The notes: a model not told the origin generated them from the letters alone. A DNA stretch of 58,221 bases from Ferrovibrio sp. (GCF_017994015.1 NZ_JAGOLP010000020.1:1-58221); one strand, 5' to 3'. Counted from the first letter of the stretch, positions 34,964 to 44,340 are shown. Translations and numbers: made by a program.

Positions 34964-35674
34964 ATGGCTAGCAAGCCACAGAAACTGCCTGTGCGCGATG
35001 GTGCATTGATGCTGCCCGCCCGGCCGGAGGAGTTTCCGCTCCTGCCGGCCGAGACGGCGCTGATTGTCGTCGACATGCAGAATGCCTATGCCTCGCCCGG
35101 CGGCTATCTTGATCTGGCCGGCTTCGATATATCCGGCGCCCCGCCGGTGATCGATGCCGTGGTGGAAACCGTTGAGATCGCCCGCAAGCTGGGCTGCACC
35201 ATCGTGTTTTTCCAGAATGGCTGGGATGCCGGCAAACAGGAAGCTGGCACACCAGACTCGCCGAATTGGTGGAAATCCAATGCGCTCAAGACTATGCGCG
35301 AGCGGCCAGAACTGGATGGCACGCTGATTACACGCGGCACCTGGGATTATGCCCTGGTGGATGTGTTGAAGCCGCTGGCTGGCGAGATCGTGCTGCCCAA
35401 GCCGCGCTACAGCGGTTTCTTCAACACGCAGCTGGATGCCATCCTGCGTGCCCGCCGCATCCGCAATCTGCTGGTGGTGGGTGTGGCGACGAATGTTTGT
35501 GTTGAATCCACCATCCGCGATGGCTTCTTCCTGGAATATTTCCCCATCATGGTGACCGATGCCACCTTGCAGGCCGGCCCGCCGGCGATCCAGGAGGCAA
35601 CCGTGTTCAATGTGGAAACCTTTTTCGGCTGGACCACCAGTGTGAGCCAGTTGCGCAGCCTCACCAACCGCTGA
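34964..35674 (+). CDS. rutB: RutB-like isochorismatase-fold amidohydrolase
   Basis: This 236-residue cysteine amidohydrolase is recognisable as RutB, which hydrolyses (peroxy)ureidoacrylate to aminoacrylate and carbamate. The triad is in IVVDMQNAY (Asp), [12 protein letters not shown] (Lys) and [13 protein letters not shown] (Cys). [12 protein letters not shown] and NVETFFGW are close to RutB sequences. It follows the receptor gene by 15 bases. The ring-opening oxygenase RutA is not in the window, so the true substrate may be another ureido or amide acid. Confidence 0.88.
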   Translation: MASKPQKLPVRDGALMLPARPEEFPLLPAETALIVVDMQNAYASPGGYLDLAGFDISGAPPVIDAVVETVEIARKLGCTIVFFQNGWDAGKQEAGTPDSPNWWKSNALKTMRERPELDGTLITRGTWDYALVDVLKPLAGEIVLPKPRYSGFFNTQLDAILRARRIRNLLVVGVATNVCVESTIRDGFFLEYFPIMVTDATLQAGPPAIQEATVFNVETFFGWTTSVSQLRSLTNR

Positions 35675-35711
35675 CACAGTTTCATCTGCCTTTGAAAAGA
35701 GGAGTATACCG

Positions 35712-36104
35712 ATGCCCCGTACCCCGATCATCCCGCCCGGTTCACCGCCGCCGCTGGCGCCCTATTCACCCGGCGTGGTCGCAGACAACGTGCTCTATAT
35801 CTCCGGGATCCTGGCGATGGACGGCCAGGGCAAGACCATCGGTGTGGGCGATGCCACGGCGCAGACCCGCGCGGTGCTGGAAACCATCAAAAGTGTGGTG
35901 GAAGCGGCTGGCGGCAGCATGGCCGATATCGCCATGAACTCGATCTTCCTCAAGGATCTGGGCGATTACGCGGCGATGAACGCGGTTTACAAGGAATACT
36001 TCCCCAATAACTTCCCGGCCCGCTACTGCATCCGCGCCGATCTAGTGAAGCCGGAATTCCTGGTGGAAATCGCCGCCATCGCGCATCTGCCGAAGGCGCG
36101 CTGA
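35712..36104 (+). CDS. rutC: RutC-like RidA-family deaminase
   Basis: This 130-residue YjgF/RidA-family protein hydrolyses reactive enamines such as aminoacrylate. The Arg in [11 protein letters not shown] and the Glu in [10 protein letters not shown] are the conserved ligand-binding residues, and [12 protein letters not shown] and [11 protein letters not shown] match RutC closely. AGAGGAGT lies before the ATG. It follows rutB, as in rut operons, so it probably handles RutB's product. Confidence 0.88.
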   Translation: MPRTPIIPPGSPPPLAPYSPGVVADNVLYISGILAMDGQGKTIGVGDATAQTRAVLETIKSVVEAAGGSMADIAMNSIFLKDLGDYAAMNAVYKEYFPNNFPARYCIRADLVKPEFLVEIAAIAHLPKAR

Positions 36105-36107
36105 GCA

Positions 36108-36875
36108 ATGACCGGCAGCCGTATCCGCATCTCGCCCTGGCTCACCATCCTGCTCGGCCAGATTGGCCTCACGGTGGCATTTTTTGGCCTGTGGGAAATT
36201 GCCGTGCGGGCGCAATGGCTGCCGGTCTATCTTTATGGCCAGCCCAGCGGCGTGCTGAGCAAGTTCATCACCCTGCTGATGGATGGCAGCCTGATCCGCT
36301 CCACGTTGATTACCGGCGCCGAATCAGTGATCGGCTTTGTCATCGGCTGCCTGTTCGGCAGCCTGTGCGGCCTGGGCCTGTGGCTCACGCCGCGCCTGGC
36401 GCTGATGCTGCGGCCCTTTATCGTGGCGATCAACGGCCTGCCCAAGATTGCCCTGGCGCCGCTTATCATCGTCTGGTTCGGCATTGATATCGAATCGAAG
36501 ATCGCCATTGCCGCGATCATCACCTTCATCGTCTCGCTGATGACCGCGTATAGCGGCGCCCAGGAGGTGGATCAGGATTTGATCCGCCTGATGCGTTCGC
36601 TCGGCGCCAGCCAGCGCCAGACCTTTGTCAAAATCGTGGCGCCGGCCACCATGCCCTGGATCATCTCGGGCCTGCGGCTGAATGTTGGCTTCGCGCTGAT
36701 CGGTGCGGTGGTGGGCGAGTATATCGCCGCCAAGCAGGGCCTTGGCTATCTGGTCTACTATGCCGGCACGATGTACGACCTCAACGCCGTCTGGGTCGGC
36801 CTGTTTGCACTGATGCTGCTGGCCTTGGTGCTGGATTACGGCGTCACTCTGCTGGAACGCCGCCTGAGTTATTGA
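36108..36875 (+). CDS. SsuC/TauC-type ABC importer permease, rut-like importer
   Basis: This 255-residue membrane protein has about six hydrophobic segments. LMRSLGASQRQTFVKIVAPA is the EAA coupling loop, and GAVVGEYIAAKQGLGYLV is a family hallmark. It begins three bases after rutC, so importer and enzyme genes are interleaved in one operon. Confidence 0.92.
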   Translation: MTGSRIRISPWLTILLGQIGLTVAFFGLWEIAVRAQWLPVYLYGQPSGVLSKFITLLMDGSLIRSTLITGAESVIGFVIGCLFGSLCGLGLWLTPRLALMLRPFIVAINGLPKIALAPLIIVWFGIDIESKIAIAAIITFIVSLMTAYSGAQEVDQDLIRLMRSLGASQRQTFVKIVAPATMPWIISGLRLNVGFALIGAVVGEYIAAKQGLGYLVYYAGTMYDLNAVWVGLFALMLLALVLDYGVTLLERRLSY

Positions 36876-36892
36876 ATAAAACACGGAGTAGC

Positions 36893-37738
36893 ATGATGCC
36901 TGTGGCACAAGTGAATGGCACTGAAATCGCGTATGATATCCAGGGGCAAGGCGAGCCGGTATTGCTGGCCGCCGGTATTGGCGGCGCAGCCAATTATTTT
37001 AATCCCAACATCACGGCGCTGGCGGCGAAATATAAGGTGGTGCTGCACGACCATCGCGGCACCGGTGGTTCGCGGCGCGATCGCATCACCTATTCGGTGG
37101 CGCAGATGACCGACGACATGGTGGCGCTGATGGACCATCTCGGCATCGAGGCGGCGCATATCGTAGGCCATTCCACCGGCGCTGCAATGGCGCATGAAAT
37201 GGGCCTGCGTTATCCGGATCGGATCAAAAGCGCTGTGCTTTATGCCGGCTGGGCGGCGGTGGACCCGTATTTCAAACGCTGTTTTGATGTGCGCAAGCGT
37301 GTGTTGGCTGAAAGCGGTGCGCTGGCCTATGTGCGCACTACGCCGCTATTTCTCAGCCCACCCTGGTGGATCAGTGCCAATATCGCCAAGCTGGAAACCG
37401 ATGAGCCGGTGGCGGCCCAGCATCTGCCCGAGCCGGAAATCATGCTCAGCCGCATCGAGGCGATCTGCTCCTACAGCCCAGGCGAAGCGCTACGCAGCCT
37501 GACCTTTCCGGCGTTGATTACCTGCGCCAAGGACGATCATCTGACGCCGCTATATTATTCGCAGCGTATGGCCAAGGTGATGCCGAAGGCGGATCAATTC
37601 TATTTTGAGACCGGCGGCCATGCCGTATCGCAGGTTTTGCCTGAGCAGTTCAACGCGGTGGTGATTTCCTACCTGGATGCGGTGATTGCCGGCCGGCCCT
37701 GGCAGGCCCCTGCGCTCAGCTATCCGGAGATTGCCTGA
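36893..37738 (+). CDS. RutD-like alpha/beta hydrolase
   Basis: This 281-residue hydrolase has the nucleophile elbow VGHSTGAAM, acid CAKDDHLTP and histidine TGGHAVS. HDHRGTGGS and CFDVRKRVLAESGALAYV resemble RutD, proposed to hydrolyse carbamate released by RutB. The ATG at 36893 has a GGAG box; the next codon is also ATG. The stop overlaps the ATPase start (TGATG). N-formyl- or maleamate-type hydrolases are an alternative family reading. Confidence 0.8.
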   Translation: MMPVAQVNGTEIAYDIQGQGEPVLLAAGIGGAANYFNPNITALAAKYKVVLHDHRGTGGSRRDRITYSVAQMTDDMVALMDHLGIEAAHIVGHSTGAAMAHEMGLRYPDRIKSAVLYAGWAAVDPYFKRCFDVRKRVLAESGALAYVRTTPLFLSPPWWISANIAKLETDEPVAAQHLPEPEIMLSRIEAICSYSPGEALRSLTFPALITCAKDDHLTPLYYSQRMAKVMPKADQFYFETGGHAVSQVLPEQFNAVVISYLDAVIAGRPWQAPALSYPEIA

Positions 37739-38535
37739 TGCAGCCTGCGCCGGCCGAAATGGTGGAAGTGCTGACCGCTCGCGATGTCGGCATGGTCTAC
37801 AATCCCGATGGCCCCAAGCCGGTGCGGGCGCTGGGCGGCATCTCCTTTGGCCTGCGCAAGCGCGAGGTGCTGGCGATTGTCGGCCCCTCGGGTTGCGGCA
37901 AGACCACCTTGTTCAACATCATTGCCGGCCTGATTGTGCCAAGCGAAGGCAGTGTATCGGTGAATGGTGTACAGGTGGCCGGTGCCAATGGCCAGGTCGG
38001 CTATATGTTGCAGAAAGACATGCTGCTGCCCTGGCGCAATGTGCTGGATAACGTCACGCTAGGCCTGGAAGTGCGCGGCGTGGCGCGCGTCGAAGCCGAG
38101 AAGATTGCTCTAAGGCTGATCCAGGCTTATGGCCTGGCCGGCTTCGAGAAGGCCAAGCCGAGTGAATTGTCGGGCGGCATGCGCCAGCGCGTCGCTTTCA
38201 TGCGCACACTGGCCTTTGATCCCGATGTGATCCTGCTGGATGAACCATTCTCGGCGCTGGATTTTCAGACCCGGCTTTTGTTGCAGGGTGAAGTGCAGCG
38301 CATCATCCGCGAACGCGGCAAGAGCGTGATCCTGGTGACGCATGATATCGGCGAAGCCATCACCATGGCTGATCGTATTGTGGTGATGAGCAACCGCCCG
38401 GCCACGGTGCGCAGCGTGCATGACATCGCCCTGTCACATGGCGAGCGCGATCCGGTGACGATCCGCACCAATCCACTTTATAATGAGTATTTCAATCTGA
38501 TCTGGTCGGAACTGGAAATCCGCCGCGATATCTGA
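37738..38535 (+). CDS. SsuB/TauB-type ABC importer ATPase, rut-like importer
   Basis: This 265-residue ATPase has Walker A GPSGCGKTTLF, Q-loop LQKDMLLPWRN, signature LSGGMRQRVAFMRTL, Walker B VILLDEPFSALD and switch LVTHDIG. It completes the importer with the receptor at 33890 and permease at 36108. It converges on the GntR gene; a short GCTGA-ctcgtt-TCAGC hairpin lies between the two stops. Confidence 0.93.
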   Translation: MQPAPAEMVEVLTARDVGMVYNPDGPKPVRALGGISFGLRKREVLAIVGPSGCGKTTLFNIIAGLIVPSEGSVSVNGVQVAGANGQVGYMLQKDMLLPWRNVLDNVTLGLEVRGVARVEAEKIALRLIQAYGLAGFEKAKPSELSGGMRQRVAFMRTLAFDPDVILLDEPFSALDFQTRLLLQGEVQRIIRERGKSVILVTHDIGEAITMADRIVVMSNRPATVRSVHDIALSHGERDPVTIRTNPLYNEYFNLIWSELEIRRDI

Positions 38536-38554
38536 CGCGCTGACTCGTTTCAGC

Positions 38555-39295
38555 TCAGTTCGGCTTATGCGCCAGATGGCCAACAATGCTGCTGGCCACA
38601 TCATGCAGATGTTCGTTCATCGCCTGCGCTGCCGCCAATGGATCACCCTGCATCAGGCAGCGCACAATCCGTTCGTGATGCTCGGCGGCGCCCTGGCTCA
38701 GGCTTTCATATTCATTGGCGCGATGCCGGGCGCGATGCACATGCCACATGATGTGCTCATGCATGTCGGCTAAAGTCTTGTTTTCGGCGCCCAGCACAAT
38801 GGCGCGGTGAAATTCGTCATTCAGCCGGTAATAGGTGGCGGCGTCGTTGATATGGGCGGCTTCGCTCATCTGCATATGCAGGCGGTTGATGCGCTCCAGC
38901 ACTGCCGGCGAGCGGGTGCTGGCCACTTTGGCCGCCGCTGCCTGCTCCAGCGCCATTAGCACTTCCATTTTCTCGGCCACATCGGGCTGGGTTGGATCGG
39001 TCACCACCGCGCCGACATGCGGCACAAGTTCCACCAGGCCCTCGGCTTCCAGGATTTTCAACGCATCGCGCATGGGCGTGCGCGAGATGCCGAATTCGGC
39101 GCAGAGCAGCGGTTCGGGCAGACGCTCGCCCGGGCGCCAGCGGCCTTCCACAATATCGCGCCGGATATGCGGCAGAATCTGCTCATGCATCGGCTCGCGC
39201 GAAATCAGCGCGCGGCGCTTCGGTGGCTCGGCCTGACCGCGCTTGCCTAGCGGCGAGTCGGCATCGGCGGCAGCAAATTTGGTTGTCACTTCCAT
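38555..39295 (-). CDS. GntR-family (FCD) transcriptional regulator
   Basis: This 246-residue regulator has a long N-terminal extension before the winged helix (EQILPHIRRDIVEGRW to VPHVGAVVTDP). The FCD domain has histidines in NDEFHRAIVL, AEHHERIVRC and MNEHLHDV. GAGGT precedes its ATG. It is divergent from the Mo-hydroxylase operon at 39551, whose promoter carries a TNGTNNACNA palindrome, so it probably controls that operon; the rut-like operon is a second possible target. Confidence 0.9.
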   Translation of the reverse strand: MEVTTKFAAADADSPLGKRGQAEPPKRRALISREPMHEQILPHIRRDIVEGRWRPGERLPEPLLCAEFGISRTPMRDALKILEAEGLVELVPHVGAVVTDPTQPDVAEKMEVLMALEQAAAAKVASTRSPAVLERINRLHMQMSEAAHINDAATYYRLNDEFHRAIVLGAENKTLADMHEHIMWHVHRARHRANEYESLSQGAAEHHERIVRCLMQGDPLAAAQAMNEHLHDVASSIVGHLAHKPN

Positions 39296-39434
39296 ACCTC
39301 ACATCCTCACCGAATCCGTAGGGGCCGCCGGCTCGGTGCTCTTTATTGGGGAAGCGGCGAGACTTTGGCAAGCCCACACGTGTGCCTGAATTAGCAGCAA
39401 AGGCCTATCAGGCAAATTCTTGTGCAGATTGACA

Positions 39435-39478
39435 TTGACTCGTCAAAATCAAATCGTATACGATATTCAATATACGAT
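39435..39478 (+). promoter_or_regulatory. Promoter and GntR-type operator of the second Mo-hydroxylase operon
   Basis: TTGACT (39435-39440) and TATACG (39457-39462) are 16 bases apart. The -10 box lies inside the perfect 12-base palindrome ATCGTATACGAT (39453-39464), whose core TCGTATACGA fits TNGTNNACNA of FadR-type regulators. A further half-site TATACGAT follows at 39471-39478, forming an inverted repeat with ATCGTATA. An additional TTGACA is at 39429. Together these suggest repression by the divergent GntR protein. Confidence 0.6.
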
Positions 39479-39550
39479 GATTGGGCGGTAAGTATAGGCC
39501 TAATTATTGAAATTGCTGGAAAATTTATGAGTCGAGGGTGACGCAGCAAA

Positions 39551-41923
39551 ATGGCCAATCTGACAATGCAAGCCGACGCCGCTAATAAGAGCCGCCCTCA
39601 AGGCGTCGGCAATTCGGTGCGCCGGGTCGAGGATCGCCGCTTTCTGGAAGGCAAGGGCGAGTATCTCGCCGATCTGAACATCCCCGGCACCTGGGACCTG
39701 GCTTTCCTGCGCAGCCCGGTGGCACATGCCAAGCTGAACGGCGTGCGGATTCCCGAGCGCTACCGTGACCGGGTTTTCCTGATCGATGCCATCGATTTCG
39801 CCAAGCCGATCGTCGCGGTGGGCAAGGCGCCTGGCTTTAAACATTCCGAATATCCGCCGCTCGCTCGTGACCGCATCCGTTTTGTTGGCGAGCCGATTGC
39901 CATGTGCATCGCGCCGACGCGGGCCGAGGCCGAGGATATTGCCCAGGCCTGCGAACTGGATATCGATGAATTGCCGGCGCTTTGGGATATCGACATCGCC
40001 CTGCAAGCCGATGCTCCCAAGCTACACGATGGCTGGACCGACAATCTGTTTGTCACCACCGAGATCAAGACCGGTGACATGGCCGCCGCCAAGGCCGCCG
40101 CCAAAGTGACGGTGCAGAAATCCCTGCGCATGGGGCGCCATGTCGGCGTGTCGCTGGAAACCCGGGGTGTGCTGGCGCATTACGACCGCCGCCTGGGCGA
40201 ATTGGTGGTGTATTCCTCGACGCAGTTTCCGCATGTCATCCGCACCATCCTGGCACAGGCACTGGGCATTGCCGAGAGCACCTTGCGCGTGGTGGCACCG
40301 GATGTTGGTGGCGGCTTCGGGCCGAAGAATAATTTCCAGCCTGAAGAACTGGCGGTGGCAGCCCTGGCGATGAAGCTGGGCCGGCCGCTACGCTGGCTGG
40401 AGGATCGCCGCGAACATTTTATCGCCTCGCCGCATGCCCGCGAACACCGCTATGAACTGACTGCCTATGCCGACGAAACCGGCCGGCTGCTGGGGGTTGA
40501 GGCCCAAGTGACGGTGGATGCCGGCGCCTATTCGGTCTGGCCGTGGACCGCCTCAATGGAAGCCGGCATGGCGGCGGGCATCATGACCGGGCCGTATGAC
40601 ATCCCGGTCTATCATGGCCGCGCCATCACGGTTGGCACCAACAAGTCGCCGCTTGGCCCCTATCGCGGTGTTGGCCGCACCGGCGCTTGTTTCGCCATCG
40701 AAACCCTGATCGATGCCGTGGCGCGTGCGGTCAATCGGCCGCCCGAGGATGTGCGGATCGAGAATATGGTGAAGCCCGAGCAGATGCCCTATCGCTCGGC
40801 CACCCACAAGCTATACGACAGCGGCGATTATCCGGAATGCGCCCGTCGCGCCGTGGCGGCGATCGATCCGGCAGCGATCCGTGCCCGCCAGGCCAAAGGC
40901 GAGCCGGATGGCCGCTTGATTGGTTATGGCGTGGCCAGCTACACCGAGCAATCGGCGCATGGCACAGCAGAATGGGTGGCGCGCGGCCTGCCAGTGGTGT
41001 TCGGCTTTGAGCCGGCGCTGGGGCGTTTCACCCCCGATGGCAAGCTGATCCTGTTTGTCGGCATCCAGAATCATGGCCAGGGGCTCGAAACCACCCTGGC
41101 CCAGGTGGCCAGCGAGGAACTCGGCATCCGTGTCGAGGATGTGGTGGTGCGCCATGGCGATAGCTCCACTTCGCCCTATGGTATGGGCACTTTCGCCTCG
41201 CGCAGCATGACCATGGCCGGTGGCGCGGTGTCGCGGGCCTGTGCCGAACTGGCAGTGAAGGTGAAGCGCATCGGCGCGCATCTGCTGCAAGCGCCCGGCG
41301 ATCAGGTGAAACTTGCCGATGGCGCCGTGTGGTTCGGCGAGCAATCGGTCAGCTTCGCCGATATCTGCAATGCCGCCTATCTGCATCCGGAACGGCTGCC
41401 GGAAGGCGAGGAACCGGCGCTGGAAGCCAGTGTGGTTTACGAACCTGGGCGCTCTACTGGCGCCTTTTCCTACGCCACCCATGCCTGCGTGGTGGCGGTG
41501 GATACCGGTACCGGCGTGGTGGAAGTGCTGGATTATGTTGTCTGCCACGATTGCGGCACCATGGTGAATCCGTTGTTGGTGGAAGCCCAGGTGGTGGGCG
41601 GCGTGGCGCAGGGCCTCGGCACCGCGCTCTACGAGGAAATCCCCTACGACGAAAATGGCCAGCCGCTGGCTTCCACCTTCCTCGACTATCTGATTCCCGG
41701 CGCCGCCGAAGTGCCGGATGTGCGCGTGCTGCATATGGAAACGCCATCGCCGCATACCCGCTTCGGCATCAAGGGCATGGGCGAAGGCGGTGCCATCGCG
41801 CCGCCGGCCGTGGTGGTGAATGCCATCAACGATGCCTTGCGCGCGCTCAAGGTCGAGATCAATCAAACCCCCGTCACGCCCGAGCGTCTGCTTGAGGCGG
41901 TGCTGGCCGGCCGGAACGAGTGA
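39551..41923 (+). CDS. Molybdenum hydroxylase large subunit (CoxL/xanthine dehydrogenase family), second set
   Basis: This 790-residue catalytic subunit binds the Mo cofactor. APDVGGGFGPKNNF, GPYRGVGRTGACF (active-site loop, near residue 371) and GIKGMGEGGAI (catalytic Glu) are visible. The CO-dehydrogenase loop AYRCSFR is absent; the YRGVGR form is found in aldehyde- and heterocycle-hydroxylating relatives. Gene order Mo-FAD-FeS differs from the first set (FAD-FeS-Mo), so the sets are not a simple duplication. GAGGGTGA precedes the ATG. Downstream genes suggest an aromatic or N-heterocyclic substrate. Confidence 0.9.
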   Translation: MANLTMQADAANKSRPQGVGNSVRRVEDRRFLEGKGEYLADLNIPGTWDLAFLRSPVAHAKLNGVRIPERYRDRVFLIDAIDFAKPIVAVGKAPGFKHSEYPPLARDRIRFVGEPIAMCIAPTRAEAEDIAQACELDIDELPALWDIDIALQADAPKLHDGWTDNLFVTTEIKTGDMAAAKAAAKVTVQKSLRMGRHVGVSLETRGVLAHYDRRLGELVVYSSTQFPHVIRTILAQALGIAESTLRVVAPDVGGGFGPKNNFQPEELAVAALAMKLGRPLRWLEDRREHFIASPHAREHRYELTAYADETGRLLGVEAQVTVDAGAYSVWPWTASMEAGMAAGIMTGPYDIPVYHGRAITVGTNKSPLGPYRGVGRTGACFAIETLIDAVARAVNRPPEDVRIENMVKPEQMPYRSATHKLYDSGDYPECARRAVAAIDPAAIRARQAKGEPDGRLIGYGVASYTEQSAHGTAEWVARGLPVVFGFEPALGRFTPDGKLILFVGIQNHGQGLETTLAQVASEELGIRVEDVVVRHGDSSTSPYGMGTFASRSMTMAGGAVSRACAELAVKVKRIGAHLLQAPGDQVKLADGAVWFGEQSVSFADICNAAYLHPERLPEGEEPALEASVVYEPGRSTGAFSYATHACVVAVDTGTGVVEVLDYVVCHDCGTMVNPLLVEAQVVGGVAQGLGTALYEEIPYDENGQPLASTFLDYLIPGAAEVPDVRVLHMETPSPHTRFGIKGMGEGGAIAPPAVVVNAINDALRALKVEINQTPVTPERLLEAVLAGRNE

Positions 41924-41927
41924 CGCC

Positions 41928-42749
41928 ATGAAGCCCGCAGCTTTTGCCTATTCCCGCCCCACGGCCCTGGATGAAGCCATCGGCCTGCTCGGCGATCCCG
42001 GCGCTCGCGCCCTGGCTGGCGGTCAGTCGCTGGTGCCGATGCTGAATTTGCGCCTGGCGCCCGTGGAGCGCCTGGTTGATCTCGGCCGCATCGAAGCGTT
42101 GCGCGAAGTGCGCGAAACCCCGGAGGCAGTGTTTTACGGCGCCAGTACGCGCCATGCAGCTTTCGAAGATGGCCTGGTGCCGGATGCCTCAAATGGACTG
42201 ATGCGCCATGTCGCCGGGCGTTTTGCCTATCGCGCTGTGCGTAATCGCGGCACCATTGGCGGCGCCCTTGCTTTGGCTGATCCGGCCGCCGATTGGCTGC
42301 TTACTGTGGTGACACTGGAAGCCCGGCTGCATCTGCAAGGGCCGCAAGGCCGCCGTGTGGTACCCGCCGAGGAATTTGTGCTCGGGCCGTATTTCACGGC
42401 TTTGAATGATGGCGAGTTGATCGTGGCGGTGGAAGTTCCGCGCCGCCCGGCTGCCGAAAGCTGGGGCTACAGCAAGGTCACCACCAAGATCGGCGAATAT
42501 GCCGAATCAATGGCGTTGGCCTTGTTCAATCCGGCGGCCAAAACCGCCCGCCTGGTGCTGGGCGCCGCCGATGGTGCGCCGATCGTGCTGAATGAGAGCG
42601 CTGCTGCCTGGGCCGCCGGCCAGAGCGGTGCGGCCCTGCGCCCGCTGATCCTACGCGAGCTGGATGCCGCCGAGCGCGATTTCAGCCCAGCCAAACGCCA
42701 CATGCATGCCACCACGCTGCTGCGCGCGACACAGGATGCGACCAAGTGA
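41928..42749 (+). CDS. Molybdenum hydroxylase FAD subunit (CoxM-like), second set
   Basis: This 273-residue flavin subunit starts at the ATG giving MKPAAFAYSRPTALDEA, four bases after the Mo subunit; open frame upstream lies within that gene. LAGGQSLVPMLNLRLAP and RNRGTIGGALALADPAAD are the FAD contacts. It passes electrons from the 2Fe-2S subunit downstream. Confidence 0.93.
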   Translation: MKPAAFAYSRPTALDEAIGLLGDPGARALAGGQSLVPMLNLRLAPVERLVDLGRIEALREVRETPEAVFYGASTRHAAFEDGLVPDASNGLMRHVAGRFAYRAVRNRGTIGGALALADPAADWLLTVVTLEARLHLQGPQGRRVVPAEEFVLGPYFTALNDGELIVAVEVPRRPAAESWGYSKVTTKIGEYAESMALALFNPAAKTARLVLGAADGAPIVLNESAAAWAAGQSGAALRPLILRELDAAERDFSPAKRHMHATTLLRATQDATK

Positions 42750-43267
42750 GCAATGCCATGACCAGCCCCAAGATGCCGATCTCCCTCACCGTCAACGGCC
42801 GCGTAGTGGAAGCGATGGTGGAGCCACGCCTGCATCTGGCCGATCTGCTGCGTGACCAGCAGCGCCTGACCGCCACGCATCTTGGTTGCGAACATGGCGT
42901 TTGCGGCGCCTGCACGATTTTGATCGATGGCCAGCCGGCACGCTCCTGCATCGCCTTGGCCGTCAGCATGGATGGTGCCGAAATCCGCACGCTGGAAGGT
43001 TTGCAGGGTGATCCGCTGATGGAAATTCTGAAACAGGCCTTCCATGAGCAGCATGGCCTGCAATGTGGTTTTTGTACCCCGGGCATGCTGATTTCGGCCT
43101 GGGATCTGTTGCGGCGCGGGGTGGCGCTGGACGAGCGGAGTGTGCGCGAGGCGATGGGCGGTAATCTGTGCCGCTGCACCGGCTATCAGGGCATTGTCCG
43201 CTCCATCATGGCTGCGGCCGAGATGGCCAAGGCCGCCGGCCTGATCAAAATCGGAGAGACTGCCTGA
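42746..43267 (+). CDS. Molybdenum hydroxylase 2Fe-2S subunit (CoxS-like), second set
   Basis: This 173-residue electron-transfer subunit has GCEHGVCGACTILID and CGFCTPGM...CRCTGYQGIV cluster motifs. The start may be the GTG at 42746, which overlaps the FAD-subunit stop (GTGA), or the ATG at 42758. It shares strong similarity in cluster regions with the first 2Fe-2S subunit. Its stop overlaps the dioxygenase start (TGATG). Confidence 0.92.
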   Translation: MSNAMTSPKMPISLTVNGRVVEAMVEPRLHLADLLRDQQRLTATHLGCEHGVCGACTILIDGQPARSCIALAVSMDGAEIRTLEGLQGDPLMEILKQAFHEQHGLQCGFCTPGMLISAWDLLRRGVALDERSVREAMGGNLCRCTGYQGIVRSIMAAAEMAKAAGLIKIGETA

Positions 43268-44331
43268 TGTCCACCACCACCACCATTGTTGGCGGCGCAA
43301 TGTTGCCGCATGCGCCGCAATTCTTCACCCTGCCGGATACCGAAGACAAGGGCACCGTTGCCCGCGTGCAGGCTGTGGCCGCCGAGATCGGCGACAAGCT
43401 GCGCGCGCTTGATCCCGATCTCTGGATCATCTTTTCCAATGACCATGCCGAGCAGTTCTTCCATGGCATCGCGCCGCCCTTCACCATCCATGTTGGCGGT
43501 GAGGCGGGTGGCGAATTCGCCGGCCGCAAGTTCCATTGGGAAATCCCCAGCGCCGTGAGTTTCGAACTGGTGCGCCAGCTCTATCGCCAGGGCTTTGACC
43601 CGGCATTCACCAGTACGGCGAAATTCGATTATGCCATGGGCATCCCGCTCACGCATATCGGCCATAAAGGCGCGGTGCTGCCGATCTTCGTCAATGCCTA
43701 TCTGCCGCCGCAGCCGACCATGGAACGCTGCTACGCTTTCGGCCAGGCGGTGGCTCGTGCGGTGACCAATCTTGGCCTGCGCACCGTGGTGCTGGCTTCC
43801 GGTGGCATGTCGCATTTTCCCGGCACCGACCGCTATTCGCATCCCGAACTGGATTGGGACAATGCGGTGCTGGATCGTCTGCGCACCGGCAATCTCAAAT
43901 CACTGATCGGTTATGACGAAACCGAACTGGACGACAAGGGCAATATCGAATTGCGCTGCTGGGCCTGTGCGGCCGGCGCGCTGGGCGAACGCAAGCCCGA
44001 TATCGTGTCGATGGAGCCGAGCTGGCACCATAACTACGCCTCGCTGGGCTGGGTCGGTGCCGACCTGCTCAGTCTTGAGCCGCATTACCCGACAATCAAG
44101 CCGGAACTGGTGCAGATCACCTCGGCATTGCACGCCCTGGCGCATGATCGTGATGCGCGCAGCGCCTATATCGCCGATCCGGCGGCTTATGCCGATCGCT
44201 ACAAACTGACGCCTGAGCAGCGCCAGGCGCTGGTGGCCTTCGACGCCCCGGCCATCGTGGCCATGGGCGCACATCCTTTGGTGCCGTTCCTGGCCAACAT
44301 GCAGGTGCAGCGCCAGCGTGGCGCCAAGTAG
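43267..44331 (+). CDS. Extradiol ring-cleavage dioxygenase, LigB-LigA fusion
   Basis: This 354-residue class III extradiol dioxygenase joins a LigB-like catalytic domain (about 1-290) to a LigA-like small domain (about 295-350, with YKLTPEQRQALVAFD). Predicted Fe(II) ligands are His15 (LPHAPQF), His60 (SNDHAEQ) and Glu228 (NIELRCW); His183 in SGGMSHF is the acid-base residue. The fusion order is that of gallate dioxygenases, but it is shorter. It would open a dihydroxylated aromatic or pyridone-type ring next to the diol. It follows the Mo hydroxylase, which could supply a hydroxyl group. Confidence 0.88.
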   Translation: MSTTTTIVGGAMLPHAPQFFTLPDTEDKGTVARVQAVAAEIGDKLRALDPDLWIIFSNDHAEQFFHGIAPPFTIHVGGEAGGEFAGRKFHWEIPSAVSFELVRQLYRQGFDPAFTSTAKFDYAMGIPLTHIGHKGAVLPIFVNAYLPPQPTMERCYAFGQAVARAVTNLGLRTVVLASGGMSHFPGTDRYSHPELDWDNAVLDRLRTGNLKSLIGYDETELDDKGNIELRCWACAAGALGERKPDIVSMEPSWHHNYASLGWVGADLLSLEPHYPTIKPELVQITSALHALAHDRDARSAYIADPAAYADRYKLTPEQRQALVAFDAPAIVAMGAHPLVPFLANMQVQRQRGAK

Positions 44332-44340
44332 GAAACAACG

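Noticed and set aside
33872..35731. Long open frame on the minus strand opposite the receptor and rutB genes
   Set aside because: It is a codon-bias shadow of the real plus-strand genes; the translation is low in family motifs. The same applies at 3353-5020 and 45710-47572.
38536..38554. Bidirectional terminator between the ATPase and gntR
   Set aside because: The GCTGA/TCAGC stem is only five bases and lacks T-tracts on either strand.
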